Shown here piece after piece: positions 22,501-34,034 of a stretch of DNA of 64,000 nt (its first letter is position 1; each line of letters begins with the position of its first letter). Both the position numbers and the translations under genes were made by a program. Under the pieces are notes generated by a model. The model ran no database searches. It saw nothing but the letters and a program-made list of their open reading frames with translations, and had not been told where the DNA came from. The stretch comes from Paramacrobiotus metropolitanus (taxonomy: Eukaryota; Tardigrada; Eutardigrada; Parachela; Macrobiotidae). The stretch lies in the NCBI RefSeq assembly GCF_019649055.1, contig NW_026570297.1, positions 610,033 to 674,032 of the forward strand, read 5' to 3'.

Positions 22501-23916
22501 TGTTTGCCGGCGAAGAAAGAGCGGAAAAGGACCGGAGTGGTGCATGGTGAGACGGGTGTACTTTGGAACAGAAGAATACAAAGCACAAACTACATATACC
22601 GCTATATCGCATAACTTTTTAAATGGGCACGGTCCATCCGATCGATCCTTGACGTTTAGCAATAAAGGAACGAATAAATTAATTATAATACATACACGTA
22701 TGATGTACATATGTGGCAGTTATGTTACACGCAGTGGGAACTACTGAGTCGAAATCAATCTGTACAGGTACGAGTACAGACGGAATAGGAACCAATCTGC
22801 ACAATTAATTGATTGAATTAGGCATGAAATTTATACGAGAGAATAGGAATAGAGTAGGAATCAATGTGCCAAAATTAATACCTGTACGTGTTCGGTGCTG
22901 AAGATATTAAAGCTTCTTCAGGATTGTTTCATCTCCCTTCCTGCCATTCACAATTCACCGCAATTTGTAGTTTATCAGCATTCACTGCTTCATATTTTCA
23001 ACCGTACCCGAAGTCGACATCTCCTAAAAATAACCTGCATAATTCCCGTTTCGATCTAAAGTGTTATAGAGCGACATTGCTTACGATTAAGGAACTACTC
23101 TAACCACTTTTAATGTTTTTCACGCTTATTCTTTTGCGTCTGCACAGCTAAAATAATACTTATGAACACTATAATAAGGCGAAAACGAGCCGGCACGTGA
23201 ATTCAACCGGCAAATTTGGTTTCCGCCTTCCGGTAGTTTCCAGCACACTACTTATCGTCGTTTGAGAGTATGTACGAGTACATAACTAATACTTACCAAC
23301 AAATGCTTTGGATGTTCATTCTGGAAAAGATCATCGTTTAGCAACAATAAAGAAATGTGCTGTCAAATTCGTGTTTGACATTGTTATTTGTGAAGTTCAC
23401 TTCAGGAAAACTTCAGCAAACGCTTAGGAAAATGTTAAGCAGAGGTTTTCGGTGTTCAGTGAAGTTTAATAAGTGTGTAATTTGTGAAATGATCGGTGCT
23501 TGTCAACATCGGTCAATTCTCATCAAGTTGCCTCTACTGTATTATGTTTATAACGGTTGACAAATGCGCTCTGCGGAGATGCACGCATGTTGTACTCCAC
23601 GGGCGATTATTAATCGCAAGTTTTTGTCTGTTTTGTTATACCGGCTTTCAGTGAATTCGGTGAGTGAGTTTTTCTCACGCCGGTCAAGATCACAGCATCC
23701 GAACATGATCAGGACTGTAGAACATCATTACGATGATTCGTGCACATTAACTCGTCCTGACAAGGAACTTGTTGTATACAATATTTTTTGATTTCGGCTT
23801 CAAAGCAATTAGCCAAAATACAGTTATCATGACGTAAGCCACGTTTACAACTTATTGCACAATTATTTCGAAATATCATTGAATTTTGAGAGCATCCGTA
23901 ATTTTGTTACCCAAAC

Positions 23917-26595
23917 ATGATTCTGCGATGGATGATAGACTCACAAGTTCGCAAGTCAAGAAGGAATATTCTGGGAATAATTTTAATCATGTATTTAGTA
24001 GCATCCTTTGTGGAAGCGACCAATCGTTACTATAACACCTACATTAGCTATGGATCGGTAAGTGCAACCGGCATTAATGTAGGAAAGTATCATACCATGG
24101 AAATACACAACTTTACAAGCTGTCGCTATTACTTAAAAGGAAATAACTACTGGTTTTTTATTTATTATTGTTTCGCCAGTATCAGTTTCTAAATGTTTCA
24201 TATAATTCTTTGGCCGTCGAAAAGTATGCACATAAGGCTGCGCAGACAGTACATGTCTTTGCAGTTCTCCACATTAATTGATTAAAAGTATTCATGCTTT
24301 CGGTGTACCGCGAACCGTCGATAAATAATGATAAGTTCCTTTACTTTCTTATATAATAATATGTTTCCTAGGCTGCCGTGAAATTTTTGGTGAAGAGACT
24401 GTATAAATTAACTCTGTAATTGTTGATAATAAGTTTATTGCCGGCCTTCGATAACTACGTATATGTAAAGATGCGGAAATGCGGTGTCTATCTCGGCCGT
24501 TTTTCATATTAATTTGTCGTTAAAAAGCCTCTTGCATGGTGAACCGGGGTTATCAACTTACTGTCACAGTTTAATTTTATATACAATTAATTGGTGGCTT
24601 TAGGGTGACACGATAATACAATCCTACCATCAACATATGGGATCTCAATCACCTAACAGAAAGTGGAATGTTGAATGTCTCGATGGCGAAGCACTGGTTC
24701 GTACATATTAGTAACTGCATGATATAACATCGAATCAGTTATGTATATTGTGTGTTACAATATGCACTTGTTTAAATTATTATTTAAATACAGTACGAAG
24801 TATTCTTTTTTAGTAAAGTAAGTGTGAGCGAGCTGGTAAGCCTATGGCAGCTAGGGTATATGCCGGCTTTAGAATTCGGGATGTTAAATGCATGCTAACA
24901 TTAAGCCTTTACAGAAAAATTAAATTACTCTTTAAAAGTATACATTTACTTCTTCACAGCCGTTTCTCTGGTTTAATAAGTTTTACCACTGGCAGTTTAA
25001 ACGATATGTTCGATTTGCAGTTTGTGCAATAAAATATCAGTTTATTTACCAGTATTTTATTTTTTTAGGTTGGATTGCAGTAAGTGTCTGTACACTAATT
25101 TCTGCAACACTCTAGCTAATTAAAGCTTTGTTTTATAAAATTTGACTGCTTTCAGAGACTGGACTGATGATTTTGAGGTAAAGAGTGCCCATTGATATGT
25201 GACTGAATTTTGCATTTAAAATACCAAATATGGCAACATCGGTCGAGCATTCGCACAGTTATAATATGAAATCTTTTTTTCAGCGTATCCAAGCCTTTTG
25301 GTGCCGATTTACATTTCCTAATAAACCGCCAGCTAGTGGTGCATATCCCTATTACGGCGGGTCAGTAATATTAAAATTGTAGTTAATTTTTTATGTTTGT
25401 GATAGCTCTACGGATGTTGAACGTTGTTATTTTAGCGATATTTGATAAGCTACCAGACGTATTTGATAATTTGTGCAGAGAAATAATCTAGTACGGTCAT
25501 CCAATATATAGATATTACGTTATAGAGTACCTGCAACAAAAAATTCGTACATGAATTTTATTTTGAAGCTTTGGTAAGGCAATATACTTGGTGCTAGATA
25601 TTGCAAAGGAAGAATTACATATTTATCTTTATATATTGTAAACCATCCATGCATCTACACATGCATACGAAGTATCTATCTTGCTGTTCGTTTGTCAGAT
25701 GCCATACACGGAACTACACGAATCAGTATTTCTGCTACAATCCACAAAACTCAGCGAAAACCATCAATACATTTATTACCGGTTAGTTGGTACCTGTATA
25801 AAATTAGGGCCGCGTAAATCAGGAATTTTCCCCTCTCGTAAAATTTATATTATGTACTTTTAACATTGTGGTTATTCAAATTCAAAATCTTATATCATTG
25901 GCAACTTGTTATACTTCGCGCTGATTTTTTGTCTGACAACGACAGCCATGTGGAGTGGCAGTTTCCAGTGGTTCATCCACCTTACGCCCACCTGGGACCA
26001 GGTCCCTTACAAATGCTGCCAACCGCCGCCCGGCTACTACATCGACTACACCTCATGCTACTATCAGGTGACCCACGACCCCTTCTTCGAATACTACGAC
26101 AACACCAACTTCTACATTGTGGTGTGCGCCAACGGCTACGTCATGACCGGCATCTCCAAGAAGATCAACCCCTACGACCACGAATACCACATCGAATGGA
26201 TCCAGTGCTGTCGGATGGGGTTTGGCCCTTACATAGCCACGCCCCCGCCGGTGACTACCAACCCGACGGATGGCTCGTATTCACTGTACAGTCCGCGCTC
26301 CAATAATGCGCCGTTGACGCACATTAGTGAAGCGTACCGCGGACAGTATCGGACGGTGCGCAGTGCCGTGGGGGATGATGAGACGGATGAGTATTTTGTT
26401 AATAAGACTCTGCAGTTGCCGGATGGGCAGTTGGGTGGTGATGCGGATATGGTGGCGTACCTGAAGAGGAAGACGGCCAAGGAGAAGCGGAAGAAGAAAA
26501 AGGAAGGGGACAAGTATGAGAATCTGACGGTGGAGGCGCTGGATCGGCCGCTGGTCAAGTTCTCTACTGCGGGCGAGGGTGGAGCTTCTTATTAA
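23917..26595 (+). CDS. Secreted dermatopontin-like protein with charged tail
   Basis: Four exons fit in phase: 23917-24057, 24604-24696, 25284-25360 and 25962-26595, about 314 residues. Exon 1 gives a signal anchor or signal peptide (NILGIILIMYLVASFVEA). The middle reads like the dermatopontin repeat: GDTIIQSYHQHMGSQSPNRK then WNVEC, and later CANGYVMTGISKKI ... IEWIQCCRMG, which has the same layout as the GxxIxxxxSxH..DRxWxFxC blocks of that extracellular-matrix family. Cysteines come in CC pairs as in that family. The C-terminal ~120 residues lack the fold: a Thr/Ser/Asn region, then a Lys/Glu run (KRKTAKEKRKKKKEGDKYE). The last acceptor (AGTGGCAG|TTTCC) was chosen because it alone keeps frame. 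Family assignment is by motif memory and is moderate. Confidence 0.55.
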
Positions 26596-27817
26596 ATTTT
26601 TATTGAAAGATCTTAAAAATTTGTTGTTGTTTAGTCCGTTTAGCAGTTTGTGATGGGTGCACCCGTTTGTTAATCTGTGGTGTGGCCGATTGGTATCGTT
26701 CTCCGTGAATCATTGCATTGTTATTACGACGTGTTTGGTTAGTACTTTTGGCAGGAGTGACCTTTAGCACGTTGTCACATTATCACGAACAACAAATTTT
26801 CCGTTATTATGGCCTGGCAGAATGGTTTTAATTTGTATGATTCGGGGCAATTTTGGGCACGGTAGAAAATACTCATCTTATTTTCGACTCACACACGAGA
26901 ACCAGATGCATCGGTAGAAGTACTTTGCACGTTACAGACGTGAGTTTTCAAACGCACCGCCATATACGGGTATTTACACATAATTTTACCAGTGGGAGAA
27001 ATGCGAATACGTACACTGCTCCACACTGTGCCATTTTAAGTTCACAAAAGCGATTTGTTCTTTTAAGCAGTTTTAAAATCACCCATGATTACCGTCACCC
27101 AGCCGGAAATTGGCTACCTGGCCAGGTAAAATCTAGGCCCGAACTGATCCATGTTAAATTATTGTACGAGTAATTTAGGTGAAATTAGCATATTATGCTC
27201 TAAATTACACTATGCAATGTTGGTTTGTATTAATCTTTTATCCTCGTACACGGTACCTTGTGGTGGCATTCACGTAGTTTTCACCGGTAATAAAGAATTC
27301 GACTTTGCTAGCGCGGTAAAAATACCGGATCAGCGAGTGTCTGCCGAGCTAGAAGTACCGGATGTACTTGTCGTCTATCGTATCGTCGCAATTGATTAGC
27401 CAGTATACAGTACTTTACTAACGCTGAATTAACTTACTCTACTTGATTAAAATAAGTCGCACATAGAATCGATATTTATACCGAACATACCGAACAACCA
27501 GTTTACGAAGCGGTAGCTGCAGATAAAGCTTTCATATGCGAGTGTGATATTACTCACGCTGCAGTCTGCTCATAAGTCATGATGCAATGTGGCAAACCCT
27601 GTTCATCAGCTGGCTGGTACTACTTAACTGCTTATATCGCTTAGCTTGCCTCCGTTATCTCTTGTAGGTACCCGTATTAGTTTTGTAGCAGACTTTCTTG
27701 AACTTGACAACGCTAGAATTACAAATTGCAGTGAAGACTTAACAGAAACTGGAAGCGGTCGAAAACGTGCATTTTAATGTACTTGCTATCTGTGATAAAC
27801 GAACAATTCACACTAAA
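26596..27817. other. Intergenic region, nothing recognised
   Basis: Only small ORFs without domains or good splice context are present. It presumably contains the promoter of the RNF14-like gene near its right edge. Confidence 0.4.
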
Positions 27818-30031
27818 ATGAGTGGACCACGCTACGCTGAAATCGGGTTGAACCAGCAGACATCCAGCGACAATGACGAATTACAACGCCAGGAGCGGGA
27901 ATGTCTGCAAGCGCTGTTGACGGACGAGGAATTCCAACGGTCCGATACTGGATCTGGTGGTATCCTGAATGTGGCTTTATCTGCTGCATTTTCCACGGAA
28001 ATCTTCGCGATACCCGGCGAAAAATGTGATCAACTCCAAGAAGTCTTTCAAACATTCTGTGATTCGATGTCTTCCAGCAGCGAAGTAAACTGCCTTTAAA
28101 ATTTTTTACTTACAATTCGTTTGAAGCTTGTCACAACCAAATTTCTGACAGGATGCCAAAAAGCATTTACTGGAAAAATTCGCTGAGCTTCGTTCCTCTG
28201 TGATCAGGCATTTGCCCAGCGTTCGCGTTGTCTTTCAATATCCCGGATCTTATCCGTCTGAATCTCCGCCGATCGTCCAGGTTTCGTGTTCCTGGATGAC
28301 GGGCTCAACTGTATGAACAATAAAAATTAATTACCATATTACTAAAAATTTAAAACCCGAATTTAATGTATAGCTGCGTCTGCTGGAAAAGCAGATTGAA
28401 GTATTATGGAAGCACAACGGTCGTCTGGCTGTGATGTACGATTTCTACGAGTACCTCCGGAATATTCTGGATGAAGCAACGGTTTTCCCTTTGGGACACT
28501 GTCTGTTGCTGATTCCCCAGGGTGCTCAATTCACTCAAGTCGACTGCGCCAATATTTTGCCCGTTCATAATCCAGTGACCTTTGCGGCACAACTGCTGAC
28601 CTACAGTAATCAACGAGAAGAAGTCGTTTTTGCCCGTGAATTTCACCAGTGTCCGGTGTGCTTTGAATCACATCTGGGGAAGAATTTCCTGAAGCTTCAG
28701 AATTGCGGCCATCGCTGCTGTCAAGCGTGTTTGAAGAGACACTGTGAGACGCAGATCGCGGAAGGGACAACGTGGCTGGTCAACTGTCTGGTGTGCCAAG
28801 CGGAGCTCCATCCCTCCGATGTACGTCATTATTTCAACATTTTTCATGCTAAAAATTTTAAAATCCTTTCATCAGTAATTCATTGCATGGACATTCATAT
28901 TATTTAAGGTCTCAGCTTTGATCTCCGAAGAAAAGCAAGACAAATTCCAACGCCTGCAATTGGACACAGCGTTGACCCGGATGGGTGATGTCGTCTACTG
29001 TCCGCGTCCACAGTGTAACTCGGTCGTCATTCGGGATGGTGACATTGGTCAGTGTCAGTGCGGATTTGTCTTTTGCACACTCTGTGAGCGAAGTTCACAT
29101 GGAATTCAACCGTGCTATCGGGAGAATGCACGAGGTATGCTTTAAGCTTTCCTTTAACTTACGAAGTAGCTTTAAAATACCTTCACAATGATACTTTATT
29201 CACCTTTGGTATAACGTACAATTAAACACTTTAAAACATCGCAAAAGTTTTTTACAACATTAAGATTTCATTAAACTTTTCCGCTCCTTCCATCGTCCCC
29301 ATAACTGATGCCGCATTTCCCCGCTGTATCTCCAGCGATACAATCGCGTAGTATTGCTAACTTATTTAGAAAGCGGTATTACTAATCGTGGGTGGTGGCC
29401 AACAGATGTCAGCGCTGAAGAACGGGACACGGATGCTGAATACGTTCGCGATAGGCTCCTAACGTCCATCATGGAAACCGGGTTACTGGCCAATGTCAAA
29501 CGCTGTCCACGTTGTGTCACATACATTCAAGTACTTCAACTCACATTTATTTGGAAAGCAACTTGAAGTTTGCAACATTTTTATCCGTTCTTTCTGTTGA
29601 TGCAGTGACAACCAAAATTTTTCGTAGAAAATTAGTGGATGCAATCATGTGGTATGCCGTTGTGGACAGCACTTCTGCTGGGCTTGCCGACAATTCCTGT
29701 CCTCACATGATCCGTACGCCCATTTCCGCAACAACGCCGATCCCCTCTGTAACGATTATTCGGCCGGTGGAGTGGATGTTGGTGTAAGGGGTTTGTTGCC
29801 ATGCCGGATATGTCAGTTTCTTATTTGGCACCGTGTGCATTTTCGTAGAATGCTGCTGTTACCAGGGCGGTTGATGCTTTAGTGGACGAACTGCTTCCCA
29901 CGCCGGAGTTGTGGTTCGACACCACCGTGGTCGAAAAGCGGCTGCGGGAGTTACTGTTAAATGTGCGAACGGTCCAAATGGATGCCGCAGATCGTGATGG
30001 TGATGATCAGGACGAGATCGCCCCAATTTAA
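27818..30031 (+). CDS. RNF14: RNF14-like RBR E3 ubiquitin ligase
   Basis: Seven in-phase exons: 27818-28084, 28152-28310, 28374-28820, 28909-29134, 29370-29530, 29628-29783 and 29849-30031, about 532 residues. The order is: RWD domain (exons 1-3, with YPSESPPIVQVSCSWMT as in RNF14), RING1 (CPVCFESHLGKNF ... CGHRCCQACLKRHCE ... CLVCQAEL), IBR (CPRPQCNSVVIRDG ... CQCGFVFCTLCERSSHG), and RING2 (CPRCVTYIQ ... SGCNHVVCRCGQHFCWAC). The Cys in SGCNH (codon at 29640-29642) is at the position of the RBR catalytic cysteine. RBR ligases take ubiquitin from the E2 onto this cysteine before transfer. RNF14 acts in the nucleus and cytosol; in animals it is linked to steroid-receptor co-activation and to clearing stalled ribosome-protein crosslinks. 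All zinc ligands look present, so the enzyme should be active. Confidence 0.9.
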
Positions 30032-31243
30032 CCAGAGAACTGGTTTATATATTCATTATTTACGAAGGACAGTTCTAACGTGAGGGGAGACTGCATGTTC
30101 TATCTTTCTTTCAGACAAATTAACTTGTGATGCTTACTACATAATTGCTATACATTGTAGTTATTTAACAGTGGTGTCCGGGTCATTACATGCAAGATTG
30201 TAAAGTTCTCCCGATGGTTGGAATGTTGAAGATAATTATAATAACAAAACTTAAGCGCGCAGCGCAACATAAAATTTCTGGCAACAAATCAAGAAATGGA
30301 AGTTTTACACGAAAAAATTAATATGATAGTTCCCACTCACCTTTGGTATGGATACAATTTGGTGATAGATAAATGTACAGAGGGTGATTTCGCAATATGA
30401 TTCCAGCACGGGAAAAAATTCCCAAAATTTATAATAATAATAATAATGATAATTTTATAAATTTATAATATTTATAATAAATTAATGAATAAAGTGGAAG
30501 CATATTGCGAAATCACCCTTTGTACTGATCTTGTTGTTCTGTAACTTTGTCCGGTGTCTTAATAACGTAGTTTTATGCCCGTACAGCAATTTTGAAACGT
30601 GCTGTACGTATCACTGGCGTGAAATAAAGCATAAAAATCTTATCACGTGGTCGCTTGACCAACTTAACACATTTGACGTTCTTCATCAATGAGGGTATGA
30701 CAATTATGAGAAAAGCTGTTTACGGGTTTGGCTTGTGTACTCAACCAAAATTCAATCCAAGTCCAGGAAACGATAACCCTTACGTACTAGTACTTTAAAG
30801 AAAAAAGACTAGTACTTTAAAGAAAAAAGGTTTAAAAGGTAAGGCTGTATAAAAGAAAAGTTAAGCGATTCAGTACATCACACAGTAAGTGGATTGCCAA
30901 CGTTCCGCATCACGTACTGTTGCCGGCAACATCTAGGGTACCACTGGGACCGAGACAACACTTACTAGAGCGTTAAATGTTGGGATGTCCAAGCGGAACG
31001 TGTTTAAACCGTGCTGAAGTCAAGGCCACAACAGAGCAGCTGGGCACTTAATGCACTGGACCGCTGCAAAACAAGCTGAGCCTTTTATCAACAAAGGTAT
31101 AACACGTGATTAACAAGTACAACTTGCACCCTATTTTATTTTGTTGTACCGTTATTATTGTTTTGTACTGTATTGATTGTTATATCAGTTAATGACAATA
31201 TCACCCAGACAGCTGGCAATCTTTTAATAAAAATTGGTGATTA
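30032..31243. other. Intergenic region with MITE and small tandem duplication
   Basis: It contains the TA-flanked MITE at 30378-30522 and an exact 22-base tandem duplication (30786-30807 and 30808-30829). Otherwise no gene is seen. Confidence 0.5.
30378..30522. mobile_element. 145-base MITE with TA target duplication (Tc1/mariner type)
   Basis: The ends are CAGAGGGTGATTTCGCAATA (left) and the inverted CAAAGGGTGATTTCGCAATA (right), similar over about 28 bases with two differences. TA flanks each side (30376-30377 and 30523-30524). The inside is AT-rich with a run of AATAAT and no coding capacity. Small size, inverted ends and TA duplication are the marks of a non-autonomous Tc1/mariner relative. 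Confidence 0.85.
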
Positions 31244-32255
31244 ATGGATCTGCTTCTTGCATGCAAAATTTTCACCGTTTGTGCCTTATTTTTGTTTTTG
31301 TATTATGTACATTTCATCATCCAAGGGTGAGTGCAACTTAACAATATCAAAGTCATGCAAACATCGCTACAGTAGTGCCCATAATTAATTTTGGACGAGC
31401 TCAGCATACGCCAGTTACCGTTGTTCGCAGGGTGATTTGTTTAATTTATCCATCGCGTATCCTAGGTGGTCCTTCGGATCTGCATTTCCGTATACACTTA
31501 TCATTCAACGCCATCCACATGGCGTTATCCCAGACGCCCTGGATGTCCCAATTCCCAGTTCCTTCTCGTCCAAATGGTTTGACGACTGGTTCGCTAACTA
31601 CAGCCAACACGCTGCCGGTATCGACCGATGGACCGGCTACTTTCGCGCCTACACCCACCACTTCCATCACTATCGTGGTCATCCCGTCCATTTCCTAGAG
31701 ATCGGCGTTCAGAGCGGCGGATCCATTAATATGTGGCGCGACTACTTCGGCGCTGGGCTGATGTACTATGGTCTGGATATTGATCAGCGGTGTCGGCGGT
31801 TTACACGGGAAAATGTTACGATTTTCATCGGGGATCAAGGCAATGCCGACACCTTGCGGAATTTTAGCCGGCAATGGCCGCCGTTTGATATCATTCTCGA
31901 TGACGGTGGACATTCGACGCAACAACAACTGGTGTCGTTTGAGATTTTATTTCCCTTAGTTAAAATGGGAGGAGTGTATGTTATCGAGGATCTGCATACT
32001 AGTTACTGGAAGGAGTATGGCGGCTCATCAGAACGGCATGCCGACACAATGATCGAGCGGACCAAGATGTGGATTGATGTGCTAAACTTGCAGCATAACC
32101 GTAATGCGGCGTTTCGTAACAACTCACAGAACTCGGAATTGCATGGTCTCATGGATAGCTTGCATTTTTATGACAGTATGGTTTTTATTGTTAAGAACAC
32201 TGTTCTTCCTAGCAATCGGTTACGAAAAGGTGGTCGCTGGATCGGCCGGAAGTAA
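31244..32255 (+). CDS. Membrane-anchored MycE-like SAM-dependent O-methyltransferase
   Basis: Two exons, 31244-31326 and 31466-32255 (phase 2 junction), give about 290 residues. Exon 1 encodes an N-terminal hydrophobic segment (LLACKIFTVCALFLFLYYVH), most likely a signal anchor placing the enzyme in the ER/Golgi lumen. The catalytic domain has the class I SAM motif HFLEIGVQSGGSINMWRDYF, the acidic residue after strand 2 (YYGLDID), FIGDQGN, and a metal/acceptor motif FDIILDDGGHSTQQQ followed by GGVYVIEDLHTSYW. This layout is that of the bacterial sugar O-methyltransferase MycE and its relatives. The acceptor is unknown. A neighbouring glycosyltransferase makes glycan methylation a reasonable guess. 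The domain is more common in bacteria than in animals, so old gene transfer is possible. Confidence 0.75.
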
Positions 32256-32443
32256 ATGGTACATTTTTTTTTAGAAAAGCATGATGAATAAAACAAGACT
32301 AACATAGATACATGCTAGAATCACCAAAATCGTATAAAATTAAGCGCTACAGTTGAAAATTCGCAGCATACGCAGGGTTTCTCTATCACTGGCTTAACTC
32401 ATATAAAAAGAAAGAAAACTGTACAAAATACAGTATAACCACA

Positions 32444-33493
32444 TTAGTTGCAAGAATTCCGAGAACCTGCACATTCCGCATTCCATAAGACGTACAAATC
32501 CTTTTGCCCCATTTTATGTATGGCTGTATGCTTGTTCTTTAGACAAGGCTGCGCTAAGGAAATCGTTTTGGTCTTCTTCGTAATACCGGCTATATGCCGC
32601 AGGGGTATTCCAGTGTAGTTCGCTACCAATCCGGTGACGTAAATATCATCAATAAAGCTATATGGAATGAACTGGCTGGCGTGTAATATTTTCCCTAATA
32701 AAGCTGTCGGAGCGATGATTAAAAATCCCCAAATATACACCGGATACCGGTCATGGCTGTATTCTTCACGCGGCGAATAATACTTCTCACTGGGATTCCG
32801 CTGTGGGAACCACTCATCGTTCAGAATCTCCTGCTTGTACACGTGCCCGTAGAACGCATCGGGCGGTTGATCCTTCAGAATGTCGTATATTTTCGGTATA
32901 TTGAGGTAAGCGTCATCATCCACCCGCACGATAAACGTCGACGTGGAGCAGTGAGCAGCGCACCACTGGTATAGATGCAGCGTTTTTATCGTGGAACTGC
33001 GGAATGTATCATCGAATTGGCTAGACTGCAAAAGGTCACCGTGTTCCCGGGCTTCTTCCTCCAGGAGCTGTTGTGTGGTTGTCGAATGCACTCTTCCTAG
33101 CATAAATAACATCCGGGTTTGGCAGGAGGATCCGGCTAATGAACCCCAAGTGCGGCGAATCATCGCACGGATACCGGCGTTTCGTGGCGCAGTGATCACC
33201 GCGACCACGAGAAAGATGCCCGGCTCGCAAGGTTTGGGAGAAATCGTATACTGCCTTTGCACAGATTTGGGATCGACAAAGAATAACCCGGGATCGGCAA
33301 GAGCAGTACTTGTTGTACGATTTTTTACGGTAACAGTAGGTCTATGCGAATCCAGAAGCAGAATACAGAATGCAACGCATAAGAGCAGTATTATGAGGAA
33401 AATTGACCCTGCAGTATTCTTTCGAATATTCCACAAAGTGGATCGGTATATGCGCCACATGGTTTTCTCATGATAAACACAAAAAGTTTGCAT
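32444..33493 (-). CDS. Beta-1,3-galactosyl/N-acetylglucosaminyltransferase (GT31)
   Basis: Single exon, 349 codons from the first ATG. The second ATG (33460, MWRIYRST) sits closer to the membrane segment and is an equally good start. Type II topology: short cytosolic tail, one membrane helix (AGSIFLIILLLCVAFCILLL), a stem, then the GT31 domain. Family motifs are present: IRAMIRRTWGS, the nucleotide/metal motif FIVRVDDDAYLN (DDD), WGFLIIAP, and IDDIYVTG in place of the usual EDVYVG. The enzyme should add a beta-1,3-linked Gal or GlcNAc in the Golgi; which sugar cannot be told. It converges on the methyltransferase gene with only 188 bases between stop codons. Confidence 0.85.
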   Translation of the reverse strand: MQTFCVYHEKTMWRIYRSTLWNIRKNTAGSIFLIILLLCVAFCILLLDSHRPTVTVKNRTTSTALADPGLFFVDPKSVQRQYTISPKPCEPGIFLVVAVITAPRNAGIRAMIRRTWGSLAGSSCQTRMLFMLGRVHSTTTQQLLEEEAREHGDLLQSSQFDDTFRSSTIKTLHLYQWCAAHCSTSTFIVRVDDDAYLNIPKIYDILKDQPPDAFYGHVYKQEILNDEWFPQRNPSEKYYSPREEYSHDRYPVYIWGFLIIAPTALLGKILHASQFIPYSFIDDIYVTGLVANYTGIPLRHIAGITKKTKTISLAQPCLKNKHTAIHKMGQKDLYVLWNAECAGSRNSCN

Positions 33494-34034
33494 AACCTAT
33501 CATTGAGTAATATGTATGTTCAAAATATTTAAGCTGTAGGATGATGTAGAAATGTTTGTTTTTCTGCACCGCCATTCATGTTCCGGTTGAAGCCCTGCGC
33601 TGATTATGGCATTGTTGTCTGGGCGCCAACGTTGTCTGTGGTTGGTTACGCTTGATGGTCAGAGATGTGCATATCATGCAGCAGCTAAAGTCGAGTGACC
33701 GGCAGCGACCGGAAGGCGGTAACAAAACATGGCATGCTGACACCAAAAACATAGGGTAAATTACTATGCACTATGACTTGACACTCCGTAATTAACCAAG
33801 GGGAACTGGAGCCAACTTAACCAACCTAGACGAGCAAAACGACGACATACTGTGCAGCTGTGTGAAGGCTCTTAATGTCGTGGAATAATTAAAAACTAAT
33901 TATGCAAGTGAGCAACAATGTAGTAACTGCGGGTATGAAGTTTTTATGAACTTAAATTAAAATAGCTTAATTTCTTAGACCATAACTTAATTAGAAACGG
34001 TATAGGCTATTATGACACAAATAAGAGTTAGATT
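33494..34034. other. Spacer between GT31 and TRPA1 genes
   Basis: No gene is seen. It should hold the GT31 promoter (right of 33493) and the TRPA1 3' end. A TTAATTAGAA-type AT-rich stretch precedes the TRPA1 stop. Confidence 0.4.

Larger units (their letters stand above)
21373..23916. other. Intergenic region with nested inverted repeats
   Basis: No gene is supported. The 21967-22500 part is a patchwork of direct and inverted repeats (listed separately). The rest shows only short, featureless ORFs. Confidence 0.5.
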
